Shown: piece after piece, positions 8,771 through 22,165 of the stretch
Layout: the number at the start of each line of letters is the position of its first letter
Position numbering within the stretch: position 1 is the first letter of the stretch
NCBI GenBank assembly: GCA_963798445.1
Contig: CAWCTH010000003.1
Coordinates: forward strand, 372,001-436,000
Length of the DNA: 64,000 nt
Direction: 5' to 3'
DNA from: DASXAI01 sp963798445
GTDB taxonomy: Bacteria > Actinomycetota > Acidimicrobiia > Acidimicrobiales > Ilumatobacteraceae
Made by a program: the position numbers and the translations under genes
Notes under the pieces: model-generated
Database searches by the model: none
Seen by the model: only the letters and a program-made list of their open reading frames with translations
Told to the model about the DNA's origin: nothing

Positions 8771-9780
8771 CGCGTGTTCGCAGAACCGACGAGCACGGCC
8801 ACGTCGACCAGGCGGTTCGAGTAGCCCCATTCGTTGTCGTACCAACCGAGCACCTTCACCAGCGTGCCCTGGCTCATCGTCAGCTGGCTGTCGAAGATGC
8901 AGCTGCTGGGGTTGCCCACGATGTCGGTGGACACCAGCGGCGCCTCGCTGTACTCCAGCACGTTCTTGAGCGGGCCGGTCGAGGCCGCTTCCTGGTAGGC
9001 GGCGTTGATGTCGGCCACCGACGCCGGCGTCTTGAGCACGGCGACCAGGTCCGTGATGGAGCCGTCCGGCACCGGCACCCGCAGTGACGTGCCGTCGAGC
9101 TTGCCGTTCAGCGACTCCAGCACCAGGCCGGTGGCGCGGGCGGCACCCGTGGAGGTGGGGATGATGTTGATGGCGGCGGCCCGGGCCCGGCGGAGGTCCT
9201 TGTGGGGACCGTCGACCAGCATCTGATCGCCGGTGTAGGCGTGGATGGTGGTCATGAGGCCCTGCTCCACCCCGAAGGCGTCGTCGATGACCTTGACCAG
9301 CGGCACGAAGCAGTTCGTGGTGCACGAGGCGTTCGACACGACCTTGTGCTTGTCGGGGTCGAAGGTGTCGTCGTTGACGCCGACCACGAAGGTGGCGTCG
9401 GCGCCGGCCGACGGGGCCGACACGACGACGAACGGCGCGCCGGCGTCCAGGTGGGCGGCGGCGGCGGACCGGTCGGTGAAGAAGCCGGTCGACTCGATCA
9501 CCACGTCGATGCCGAGGTCGCCCCACGGCAGCTCCTTGGGGTTGCGGACCTGCAGCACCTTGATGGTGTCACCGGCGACGTAGATCCCCTCGTCCACCAC
9601 CTTCACGTCATCCGGCAGCCGGCCCAGGACCGAGTCGTGCTTGAGCAGGTGGGCCATGGTGTCGATGGAGCCGAGGTCGTTCACGGCCACGAAATCGATG
9701 TCGGCGCCGGCCTGCTTGGCGGCCCGGAAGAAGTTCCGGCCGATGCGGCCGAAGCCATTGATGCCCACGCGGACGGTCAT
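8767..9780 (-). CDS. gap: Glyceraldehyde-3-phosphate dehydrogenase, type I
   Basis: This intact 337-residue NAD(P)-dependent glycolytic enzyme has the Rossmann motif GINGFGRIGRNFFRA. The catalytic cysteine is in SNASCTTNC, and the C-terminal WYDNEWGYSNRLVD is present. It is the first gene of the gap-pgk-tpiA operon, with a four-base overlap into pgk. In most actinobacteria whiA lies directly upstream. Here the 197 bp upstream hold no gene and then comes rapZ. Confidence 0.97.
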   Translation of the reverse strand: MTVRVGINGFGRIGRNFFRAAKQAGADIDFVAVNDLGSIDTMAHLLKHDSVLGRLPDDVKVVDEGIYVAGDTIKVLQVRNPKELPWGDLGIDVVIESTGFFTDRSAAAAHLDAGAPFVVVSAPSAGADATFVVGVNDDTFDPDKHKVVSNASCTTNCFVPLVKVIDDAFGVEQGLMTTIHAYTGDQMLVDGPHKDLRRARAAAINIIPTSTGAARATGLVLESLNGKLDGTSLRVPVPDGSITDLVAVLKTPASVADINAAYQEAASTGPLKNVLEYSEAPLVSTDIVGNPSSCIFDSQLTMSQGTLVKVLGWYDNEWGYSNRLVDVAVLVGSANTR

Positions 9781-9977
9781 GGCGTTGTCCTTTCCCCGGG
9801 GCCTCCCGGGTGGTCCGAGAACGGGACGTGAACCCTAGTGGCCCGACGCACGACTGGCCGAAGGCCTGGCGCCGCAGTGCGGCGTCGTGCCGAACGAGCA
9901 CCGGTCGTGGAGCGTCAGCGACTAGGAGCCGGCCGAAGCGGAGCGGAGGAAGGCGACGAAGACACGGCCTTCGGCCC

Positions 9978-10838
9978 CTATTCGCGGCGCTCCACGTCGC
10001 GGTGCTGCACGCGGGGCTCGTAGCCCTTGCGCCGTAGCCGGGCCGCCAGCTCCTCGGACATGACGACCGACCGGTGCCGCCCGCCGGTACAGCCGATGCC
10101 CACGGTCAGGTAGCTCTTGCCTTCGGCGGCATACGCCGGCAGCAGCAGGTCGAACAGATCGTCGAGCTTGTCCAGGAAGGCGCCCGTGGCCGGCTGGCTG
10201 AGCACGTACTCCCGCACGGGCTCCTCCAGACCGGTCTGCTCACGAAGGCGCTCCACCCAGTAGGGGTTCGGCAGGAAGCGGCAGTCCAGCACGATGTCGA
10301 CGTCGAGGGGCAGGCCGTGCTTGTAGCCGAACGACGTGATGGTGGTCTGCATGCCGTTGGCCGGGGACTCCACGCCGAAGAGGTCGACCAGCCTGGCCTT
10401 CAGTTGGTGGACGTTGAGGTCGGTGGTGTCGATCACCACGTCGGCCTCGCCCTTCACCGGCTCCAGCAGCAGACGTTCGCCCTGGATGGCATCGAGCACC
10501 GTGCCCGCGCCTTCGCTCAGCGGATGCTTCCGCCTGGTGCTGCCGTAGCGGCGCACGAGCTCGGAGTCGGACGCTTCCAGGAAGAGGATGCGAACGATGT
10601 GATCGGCCTTCCGGAGCCGCCCCACGACGTCGATGATGTCGGCCTGGTGGGGGCCGCTTCCCACGACGAGCGCGAGGCGTTCGGTCTTTGAACCCGACGC
10701 GCTCCCCAGCTCGGCGATCTTCTCGATCAGCGACGAGGGCAGGTTGTCGACCACGAACCAGCCGAGGTCCTCGAGGCTGTTGGCGGCCTGCGAGCGCCCC
10801 GCGCCCGACATGCCAGCAATCACGAGGATGTCCGTCAC
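9978..10838 (-). CDS. rapZ: RapZ/YvcJ-family nucleotide-binding RNase adapter
   Basis: This 286-residue P-loop protein has the Walker A-like motif GMSGAGRSQA (Arg in place of Lys) followed by LEDLGWFVVDNLP, typical of this family. The C-terminal domain has the conserved GCTGGRHRSV motif. In Gram-negatives RapZ controls glucosamine-6-phosphate synthase through small RNAs. In actinobacteria the role is not well established. It lies between uvrC/methyltransferase and gap. The yvcK and whiA genes that normally accompany it are not here. Confidence 0.93.
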   Translation of the reverse strand: MTDILVIAGMSGAGRSQAANSLEDLGWFVVDNLPSSLIEKIAELGSASGSKTERLALVVGSGPHQADIIDVVGRLRKADHIVRILFLEASDSELVRRYGSTRRKHPLSEGAGTVLDAIQGERLLLEPVKGEADVVIDTTDLNVHQLKARLVDLFGVESPANGMQTTITSFGYKHGLPLDVDIVLDCRFLPNPYWVERLREQTGLEEPVREYVLSQPATGAFLDKLDDLFDLLLPAYAAEGKSYLTVGIGCTGGRHRSVVMSEELAARLRRKGYEPRVQHRDVERRE

Positions 10839-10869
10839 CGCTGCTCAGGGTACCCGTGCCCGGTGAATT

Positions 10870-11603
10870 TCACGTGGTCTTGCGGCTGCGCATGTACAAC
10901 AAACGCGGAATTGTGCCGGCGTCGACATACTCCTCGGCCCGGGCCAGGAAGCCCGGCGGCGGCGCCGGCTCCTCCATCCGTTCGACCAGCAGCCCGTGGC
11001 CCGCCATGGCGTTCACGTAGCGGCTGAGGGGCCGGTGGATGAACGGGATGAACACGCCCTGCTCCACCTGCTCGATGGTCTCGTCCTCGATCAGGTAGGG
11101 CCCGATGCGCCAGTACTGCTCGGGCGGATCGAGGATCTGGTCGTCGATCCAGCCGCTGCCCGGCGTCTGCAGCAGCGGATGGTTGAGGAAGAAACAAAAT
11201 CGGCCGCCTGTGCGCAGCACCCGGGCCACCTCGGCGATGGCGGCGTCGACCTCGTCGGATGTGCTCGAACACCAGGCAGGCAACGACGGCATCGAAGGAG
11301 TCCGACTGGAACGGGAGGGCATCGGCGCCCGCTCGGGCGTAGCCCGGGCCGCCGGCGCGCTCGGCGGGCCACCACCACCTGGTTCCACGTCGGGTCGATG
11401 CCGGCGACGACCGTCGCCCCGCCGGCGACAGCGAGCCGGGCGACCTGGCCCTCGCCGCAGCCGACGTCGAGCACCCGGACGGCGCCGGCCAGCTCCTCGG
11501 CGGCCAGCGGCAGGATCTGCTCGGTGTACTCGGGGTCGGCGCCGTCGGTGAAACCGTCCTGCCACCAGCCCGCCTGCTCCTCCCAGAGCGATTGGTCAGC
11601 CAC
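10870..11603 (-). CDS. Class I SAM-dependent methyltransferase (two apparent frameshifts)
   Basis: The SAM-binding motif I VLDVGCGEGQVARL is in the first frame. A middle piece with ADALPFQSDSFDAVVACLVFEH is in a second frame. The C-terminal part VARVLRTGGRFCFFLNHP onward is in a third. The joins are near 11380 and 11265. Reassembled, it is a normal methyltransferase of about 240 residues (Methyltransf_11-like). The substrate is unknown. It starts at a GTG overlapping the uvrC stop by eight bases, so it belongs to the uvrC-rapZ transcription unit. Confidence 0.8.
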
Positions 11604-13465
11604 GGCCGTTGCCGTGCACCTTGTGGTACACGGCCTCGGCCACCGCGTCGGGCAGCCACGACAGGTCGCGCAGCTCGTCGAGGCTGGCCCGCTTCACCGC
11701 GTTCATCCCGCCCATCTCCTTCACGAGACGCTTGCGGCGGGTGGGCCCGAGACCGGCGACGTCGTCGAGCACGCTCTTGGTCATCCGCTTGCCCCGCAGC
11801 TCGCGGTGGAAGGAGTTGGCGAAGCGGTGGGCCTCGTCGCGGATGCGCTGCAGCAGGAACAGGGCCTCGGACTGGCGGGCCAGCTCGACGGGATCGGCCT
11901 GGCCGGGCACGTAGACCTCCTCGAACCGCTTGGCCAGTGACGCCACCGGGATCTCCTCATCGAGACCGAGGTCGCGCGACGACCTGCTCGGCCACGTTGA
12001 GCTGGCCCTTGCCGCCGTCCACCAGCAGCAGCTGGGGCGGGTAGGCGAACTTGCCCGGCCGCTCGGACACCGGCCGGTCGCGCTCGTCCAGGTACGCCGT
12101 GAGGCGGCGGGTGAGCACCTCCTCCATGGCGGCGTAGTCGTCGTTGCCGGCGACGCCCTTCACCTTGAAGCGGCGGTACTCGCTCTTGCGGGGCAGGCCG
12201 TCCTCCATGACCACCATGGAGCCCACGTAGTCGGTGCCCTGGATGTGAGCCATGTCGTAGCACTCGATCCGCAGCGGCGCCTCGGGCAGCCCGAGGGCGT
12301 CCTGCAGTTCGTTCAGCGCCCGGGCGCGCGAGTTGTGATCGGTGGCCCGGCGCAGGCGGTGCCGGGTGAACTCCTCCTTGGCGTTGCGGGTGACCGTCTC
12401 GTGCAGCTCCCGCTTGTCGCCGCGCTGCGGCACCCGCACCTGCACGCGTGAGCCCCGCATCTGGGTGAGCCACTCCTCGTAGACCGCCAGCGACTCGGGC
12501 TCGGCCGGCACCAGCACCTGCTTGGGCACGCCGAGGGTGGGCTCGTCGCCGTAGAGCTCCTCCAGGATGCGAGCCACCAGGCCGCCCGGCGTGAGGTCCT
12601 CCACCTTGTCGACGATGAAGCCCTTGCGGCCCATCACCCGGCCCCGGCGGACGTAGAAGATCTGGACGGCCGCTTCCAGCTCGTCCTCGGCGACGCCGAT
12701 GATGTCGATGTCCTCGCTGCGCTCGGCCACCATCTGCTGGCGCTCGATGGCTTTGCGCACGGCGATGAGCCGGTCCCGGCAGCGGGCCGCCCGCTCGTAC
12801 TCCAGCGCCTCGGCGGCCTCGTGCATGTGGCGCTCGAGCCGGTGGACGATGTCGTCGGTGTCGCCGTCCAGGAAGTCGATCAGCTCCTGCACCAGCTCCA
12901 TGTAGCGGTCCTGGTCGATCTCGCCGACACAGGGGCCCGAGCACTTCTCGATGTGGAACAGCAGGCATGGCCGCCCCAGCCGGTGGTGCTGGTTGAACTT
13001 CTGGGGCGAGCACGTGCGGATGGGGAACGTGCGCAGCAGCAAGTCGAGGGTCTCACGGATGGCGTACGCGTGGCCGTAGGGCCCGAAGTAGCGCACACCT
13101 TTGCGCTTGCGGCCCCGCACCACCATCGCCCGGGGCCATTCCTCGTTGAGGGTGACGGCCAGGAACGGGTAGCTCTTGTCGTCGCGGAGCCGGATGTTGA
13201 AGCGGGGCCGGTGCTCCTTGATGAGGCTGTACTCGAGCATGAGCGCCTCGACCTCGTTGCGCACCTGGATCCACTCGACCGACTCGGCCGTCGCCACCAT
13301 CTGGGCGGTGCGCGGGTGGAGGCTGCGAGGGTCGGCGAAGTAGTTCGACAGGCGCTGGCGGAGGCTCGCCGCCTTGCCCACATAGATCACGCGACCAGCG
13401 GTGTCTTTGAATTGGTAGGACCCCGGAGCATCCGGGATCGAGCCGGTCGGGGGACGTTGCACCAC
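11596..13465 (-). CDS. uvrC: Excinuclease ABC subunit C (one apparent frameshift)
   Basis: UvrC makes both incisions in nucleotide excision repair. The GIY-YIG nuclease (PGSYQF and VIYVGKA) is followed by the UVR motif EALEYERAARCRDRLIAV, then the RNase H-like nuclease (ECYDMAHIQGTDYVGSMVV). C-terminal helix-hairpin-helix motifs (VAGLGPTRRKRLVKEMGG) lie in a second frame. The shift is near 11970, where one extra C in a cgtcgcgcg run explains it. I took the GTG before VQRPPTGSIPDAPGS as start (13465 or 13462), because UvrC proteins usually begin there. It is divergent from nadA. Confidence 0.93.
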
Positions 13466-13620
13466 GGAGGTGATGGTACGGCCGGACGCCCCATACACTG
13501 ACGCCTGCGCCGCCTGGAATCGGCGTCATATCCCGCCCTGGGGACGCCATCCCCGTGGAGCAGGCCAGGCTGCCTCCACCGTCCAACACCAGGGCACCCT
13601 CCCGAGGAGGACAACCAGCC

Positions 13621-14736
13621 ATGCTCCGCCTGCAGGCACCGCTTGCCGAGCGCTACGTCGACGCCCCGCCCGAGGAACTGGTGACACGCATCGCCGCCGC
13701 CAAGGACGCTCTCGGGTCCCGCGTCTTCATCCTCGGCCACCACTACCAACGCGACGAGGTCATGCGCTGGGCCGACGCCCGGGGCGACTCGTTCCGCCTC
13801 TCCGTCATCGCCCAAGAGCACCCCGAAGCCGAGTACATCATCTTCTGCGGCGTCCACTTCATGGCCGAGTCGGCCGACGTGCTCACCGCCCCCGAGCAGA
13901 AGGTCATCTTGCCGGACCTCAACGCCGGCTGCTCCATGGCCGACATGGCCGATCTCGACTCGGTGGAAGAGGCGTGGGACGCCCTCGCCACGGTCATCGA
14001 CATCAACGGCCTCGTGCCCATCACCTACATGAACTCGTCCGCCGCGCTCAAGGCGTTCGTCGGGCGCCACGGCGGGGCGGTGTGCACGTCGTCCAACGCC
14101 CGGGCCGTGCTGGAGTGGGCGTTCCGCCCGAAGGCCGACGGGGGCGCCGGGGGCGACCGCGTCCTGTTCTTCCCCGATCAGCACCTCGGGCGCAACACCG
14201 GCCTGGCCATGGGCTTCCCCCACGAGGCCATGCGCGTGTGGGACCCCAGGCACGAGCTGGGCGGCCTCACCGAGGCCGATGCCAAGGACGCCACGTTCCT
14301 GCTGTGGAAGGGCCACTGCTCGGTGCACCAGCGGTTCCGGCCCGAGCACGTCGCCGCTTTCCGGGCCGAGTACCCGGACGGCATCGTGGTGGTGCACCCC
14401 GAGTGCTCCCACGAGGTGTGCGACATCGCCGATCAGGTGGGGTCCACCGACTTCATCATCCGAGCCGTCGAGGCGGCGCCGGACGGGGCGGTGATCGGCG
14501 TGGGCACCGAGATCCACCTGGTGCAACGGCTCAACCACGAGACGCCCGCCAAGACGGTGGTGTCGCTGGACCCGCTGATCTGCCCGTGCTCCACCATGTT
14601 CCGCATCGACGCCGCCCATCTGTGCTGGACGCTGGAGCAGTTGGTCGAGGGGCGGGTGGTGAACCGCATCACCGTCGACGACGACACCGCCGCCGACGCC
14701 CGCATCGCCCTCGATCGCATGCTCACCATCACCTGA
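13621..14736 (+). CDS. nadA: Quinolinate synthase
   Basis: This 371-residue 4Fe-4S enzyme condenses iminoaspartate with dihydroxyacetone phosphate in de novo NAD synthesis. Cluster-ligand cysteines are visible in LNAGCSMADM, in VHPECSHEV and in DPLICPCSTM. The HHYQRDEV and FPDQHLGRNT substrate motifs are present. I chose the ATG at 13621 over an upstream in-frame start because gaggagg lies just before it. No nadB or nadC is adjacent. Confidence 0.95.
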   Translation: MLRLQAPLAERYVDAPPEELVTRIAAAKDALGSRVFILGHHYQRDEVMRWADARGDSFRLSVIAQEHPEAEYIIFCGVHFMAESADVLTAPEQKVILPDLNAGCSMADMADLDSVEEAWDALATVIDINGLVPITYMNSSAALKAFVGRHGGAVCTSSNARAVLEWAFRPKADGGAGGDRVLFFPDQHLGRNTGLAMGFPHEAMRVWDPRHELGGLTEADAKDATFLLWKGHCSVHQRFRPEHVAAFRAEYPDGIVVVHPECSHEVCDIADQVGSTDFIIRAVEAAPDGAVIGVGTEIHLVQRLNHETPAKTVVSLDPLICPCSTMFRIDAAHLCWTLEQLVEGRVVNRITVDDDTAADARIALDRMLTIT

Positions 14737-15363
14737 GCGGCGCCGGCCTGGCGCGCCCGCCCGTCCGGCTCGCCCGCCCGTCCGGCTGGCCCTGCCCATA
14801 CGTGCACAGCCTGTGCGCGAACGGGCCGCTCCGCGCCCGGATCTCATCAGCCTGCGCGAACGTCGTGGCGCGAAGGTCGGTGGCGTGGTTGGGCGGTTGA
14901 GCGCTGGCCCGATCGGCGAGCCGCTCACTCGCTCGGGCGGTGGCTGGCCCGCCCGGCCAGCCCTGACCGCGATGCGTGGTCGACGCCGACATCGTTGCGT
15001 GTTCTCGGCGCGTTCTCTAGCAAAAACGAGTGTCTCACGCACCCAGAAGCACACATGCACCGAGAACGACCAGTACCACGCTCACTCACCGTGGGCTCGG
15101 GCGGATTGGCCTCGCCCGGCGACATCGTCGCCACTGACCGCACCCATCGGGCCCGGTGACCTCGCCTGATCACCTCACGGCCCCCCGGAACCACCAACCG
15201 CGGTCGACACCTTCCGCGCCGCGGTCATCCGCGCTGCAGGCTGGCGAGACTCGGCGCGAGATGCGTCGCCTGGCGACGCGATCGGCACCGACGGCGGGAT
15301 TCGCACCCGAACCGCCACCCGGTGTGCCGGCATCGAGTCGACGGCGGCCGAGCCGCCGGGGGC
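14737..15363. other. Intergenic region between convergent nadA and uvrA
   Basis: No gene is visible in these 627 bases. The stretch holds a 17-bp unit repeated twice exactly (14754-14770 and 14771-14787) and a 67-bp palindromic element (15001-15067) related to one at 34.3 kb. It also holds the 3' ends of two convergent genes. Local composition is more AT-rich around 15010-15060 than in the flanking genes. Confidence 0.6.
15001..15067. repeat. Palindromic dispersed repeat, copy 1
   Basis: The element is bounded by gttctcgg (15001) and ccgagaac (ending 15067). Its right part, 15039-15067, matches the reverse complement of 34346-34374 at 25 of 29 positions. Both copies also carry the word cgagtgtct. 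Both lie in non-coding DNA. This suggests a dispersed repeat family in the genome, of unknown function. Confidence 0.65.
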
Positions 15364-18216
<2,853 letters not shown>

Positions 18217-18325
18217 CAGACCGAGGGTATCGGCGGTTGGCAGCGGCTCACGACGGTCATCTTAGGTGGCTGTCACGAACAGGTGTTCGATGGTGGTCGG
18301 ATGGTCGCGGAGGGGCGCCAAACCG

Positions 18326-20350
<2,025 letters not shown>

Positions 20351-20400
20351 GGCCCCCAGCCTATCCCTCCGAACGCCTGTTCGTGACCGGTTTACGCCTG

Positions 20401-20450
20401 CGAAGTTGGTCACCCGCGCACCGAATTCAGCGGCCCGTGAACAACTTCCG
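20401..20450. repeat. Palindromic ~50-bp repeat, left copy
   Basis: The outer arms gaagttg and caacttc are perfectly complementary. The core contains gaattcagcg. The same order of words (cgaagttggtc, gaattcagcg, gtgaacaa) recurs at 21387-21436 in the same orientation, on the other side of the AbiEi-like gene. The inner arms differ between the copies, but each copy still folds as a near-palindrome. Confidence 0.7.
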
Positions 20451-20481
20451 AATGTCCGGTGCTGGCGCACACACCTCAGCC

Positions 20482-21428
20482 GTGACCTCGACCCACGAGC
20501 TCGACGCGAGGCTGGCGACGGTGGCCGCCCGGCAGCACCAACTCGTCACCCGCGCCCAAGCGGTCAGCCTCGGTATGAGCCGCAGCGCGGTGGCGCGACG
20601 GCTGCGCGCCGGCGTCCTCGACGAGCCCCGACCGGGAATCCTCCGCCTGGCTGGCCCCTCCACCTGGCACCAGGAGCTGCTGGCGGCGGCGTTGGCGGCC
20701 GGGCCGGGAGTGGTGGCGTCGCACCGCTCTGCCGCCGCCCTCCACGAGCTCGACGGCTGCGGGACCGATGCGCTCGAGCTGAGTGCCCACGACCGCCAGA
20801 TCCGCCTGCCGGGCGTGATCGCCCATCGAGCGCTCTCGCTCTCGCGAGCGGATCGCTACACCGTCGCGGGCATCCCCTGCACAGGGCTGGCCCGAACCCT
20901 CGCCGACCTCGGGTCGGTCACGCCCCGGGCGTCGTCGAACGCGCCCTCGACGACGCTCGCCGTCGGGGCACCAGCCTCGTGTGGCTCCGCCGCACCGCCA
21001 ACAGGCTGCACCGGCCTGGCCAGTGCGGCACCCGGGTGTTGCTCGAGCTGCTCGACCATGTCAGCGGCCCGCTGCGGGGCTCGTGGTTCGAGAAGCTGGT
21101 CGAGCTGTGTCTGCAATCTCCTCGGCTGCCGCCGCTCGAGCGGCAGTGGACGGTCCGGGACCCACGGGGCCGGTTCGTGGCCCGCCTGGACCTGGCGATG
21201 CCGGCGATCAGGCTGGGCGTTGAAGCCCATAGCCGTCGATTCCACTTCGGAGCGCACGCCGAGGCCGCCGACGAGCGCCGCGATCTGCGCCTGGCGGCCC
21301 TCGGCTGGGAGGTGCTGTACGTCGGTTGGCACGACCTCAGCGACGCCCGCACGCTGCTCAGCGTGGTCGAGGCGGCCGCCGCCGTCCGAAGTTGGTCGCC
21401 AGCGCGCTCGAATTCAGCGCGCTGGTGA
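20482..21428 (+). CDS. AbiEi-antitoxin-domain / DUF559-type protein (one apparent frameshift)
   Basis: The protein has about 315 residues once repaired. The N-terminal winged helix (RLATVAARQHQLVTRAQAVS, MSRSAVARRLRAG) and middle domain (HRSAAALHELDG) resemble the AbiEi family of type IV antitoxins. The C-terminal part (FVARLDLAMPAIRLGVEAHS, LAALGWEVLYVGWHDL) resembles the Vsr-like PD-(D/E)XK fold of DUF559. The shift is near 20920. No AbiEii-type toxin is adjacent, so it is a solitary gene. A paralogue is at 26972-27874. Direct palindromic repeats flank it, and the right copy overlaps its stop codon. Confidence 0.7.
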
Positions 21429-21436
21429 ACAAGTTC
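21387..21436. repeat. Palindromic ~50-bp repeat, right copy
   Basis: This second copy of the element at 20401-20450 is in direct orientation. Its core is a perfect 10-bp inverted repeat, ccagcgcgct / agcgcgctgg (21399-21408 and 21416-21425), around cgaattc. The AbiEi-like gene ends inside it. Confidence 0.75.
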
Positions 21437-21442
21437 AGGGGA

Positions 21443-22126
21443 TCAGGCCGACTTCGGGGCTGAAGCCGGCGCGGCGTGCGTGGCCGGGGCGATGCCCTCG
21501 TCGGGTTTGGGGTCTGGCGCCGCCGATCGCGACGGCGGGATCGTCTGGATCCACTCCCACAGGTCGTCCACCTGCGCCGCCAGCGCGGCCCGATCGCCGG
21601 CGTTGTCGATGACCCGATCGGCCGCCGCCAGCCGCTTCTCGCGCGACACCTGGCGCCCGATCCGGGCCCGGGCGTCGGCCTCGCTGAACCCGCGGTACTG
21701 CACCAGCCGCTCGACTGCCACATCGACGGGGACGTCGACCACCACCACCCCGCCGGTCTTGTACCGACCCCCCTCCACCAGGAGCGGGATGTCCAAGACG
21801 ACCACGTGATCGGTGTCGCCCAGCGCCGCCGCCCGCCGCAGGATCTCCCCGTTGACGGCCGGATGCACGATGCCGTTGAGGTCCTTCAGGGCGTCGGTGT
21901 CGTTGAACACGATCGAGGCCAGCGCGCCCCGATCCAGCGCACCGTCGGCGGCCACGATGCCCTCGCCGAAGCGCTCGACCAGGGCGGCGAAGACCGGGGT
22001 GCCCGGCTCCTGCACCTCCCGCACGACGATGTCGGCGTCGATGATGATCGCGCCCTTGGCCGCCAGCAGCTCCGACACCGACGACTTGCCCGAACCGATG
22101 CCACCTGTGAGTCCGACGACGATCAT
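21443..22126 (-). CDS. coaE: Dephospho-CoA kinase
   Basis: CoaE phosphorylates dephospho-CoA in the last step of coenzyme A synthesis. The P-loop is GLTGGIGSGKSSVSELL, and DADIVVREV and VVLDIPLLVEGG are typical CoaE motifs. The frame stays open far upstream, but the ATG at 22126 puts the P-loop at residue 5, as expected. The protein carries an Ala/Pro-rich tail of about 30 residues (PPSRSAAPDPKPDEG onward) that is not part of the core fold. It lies near rpsA and uvrB, as is usual in actinobacteria. Confidence 0.95.
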   Translation of the reverse strand: MIVVGLTGGIGSGKSSVSELLAAKGAIIIDADIVVREVQEPGTPVFAALVERFGEGIVAADGALDRGALASIVFNDTDALKDLNGIVHPAVNGEILRRAAALGDTDHVVVLDIPLLVEGGRYKTGGVVVVDVPVDVAVERLVQYRGFSEADARARIGRQVSREKRLAAADRVIDNAGDRAALAAQVDDLWEWIQTIPPSRSAAPDPKPDEGIAPATHAAPASAPKSA

Positions 22127-22165
22127 CGAGCCCGGAGAGTAGCCAGCACCTAGCCTGGCGGGGAC

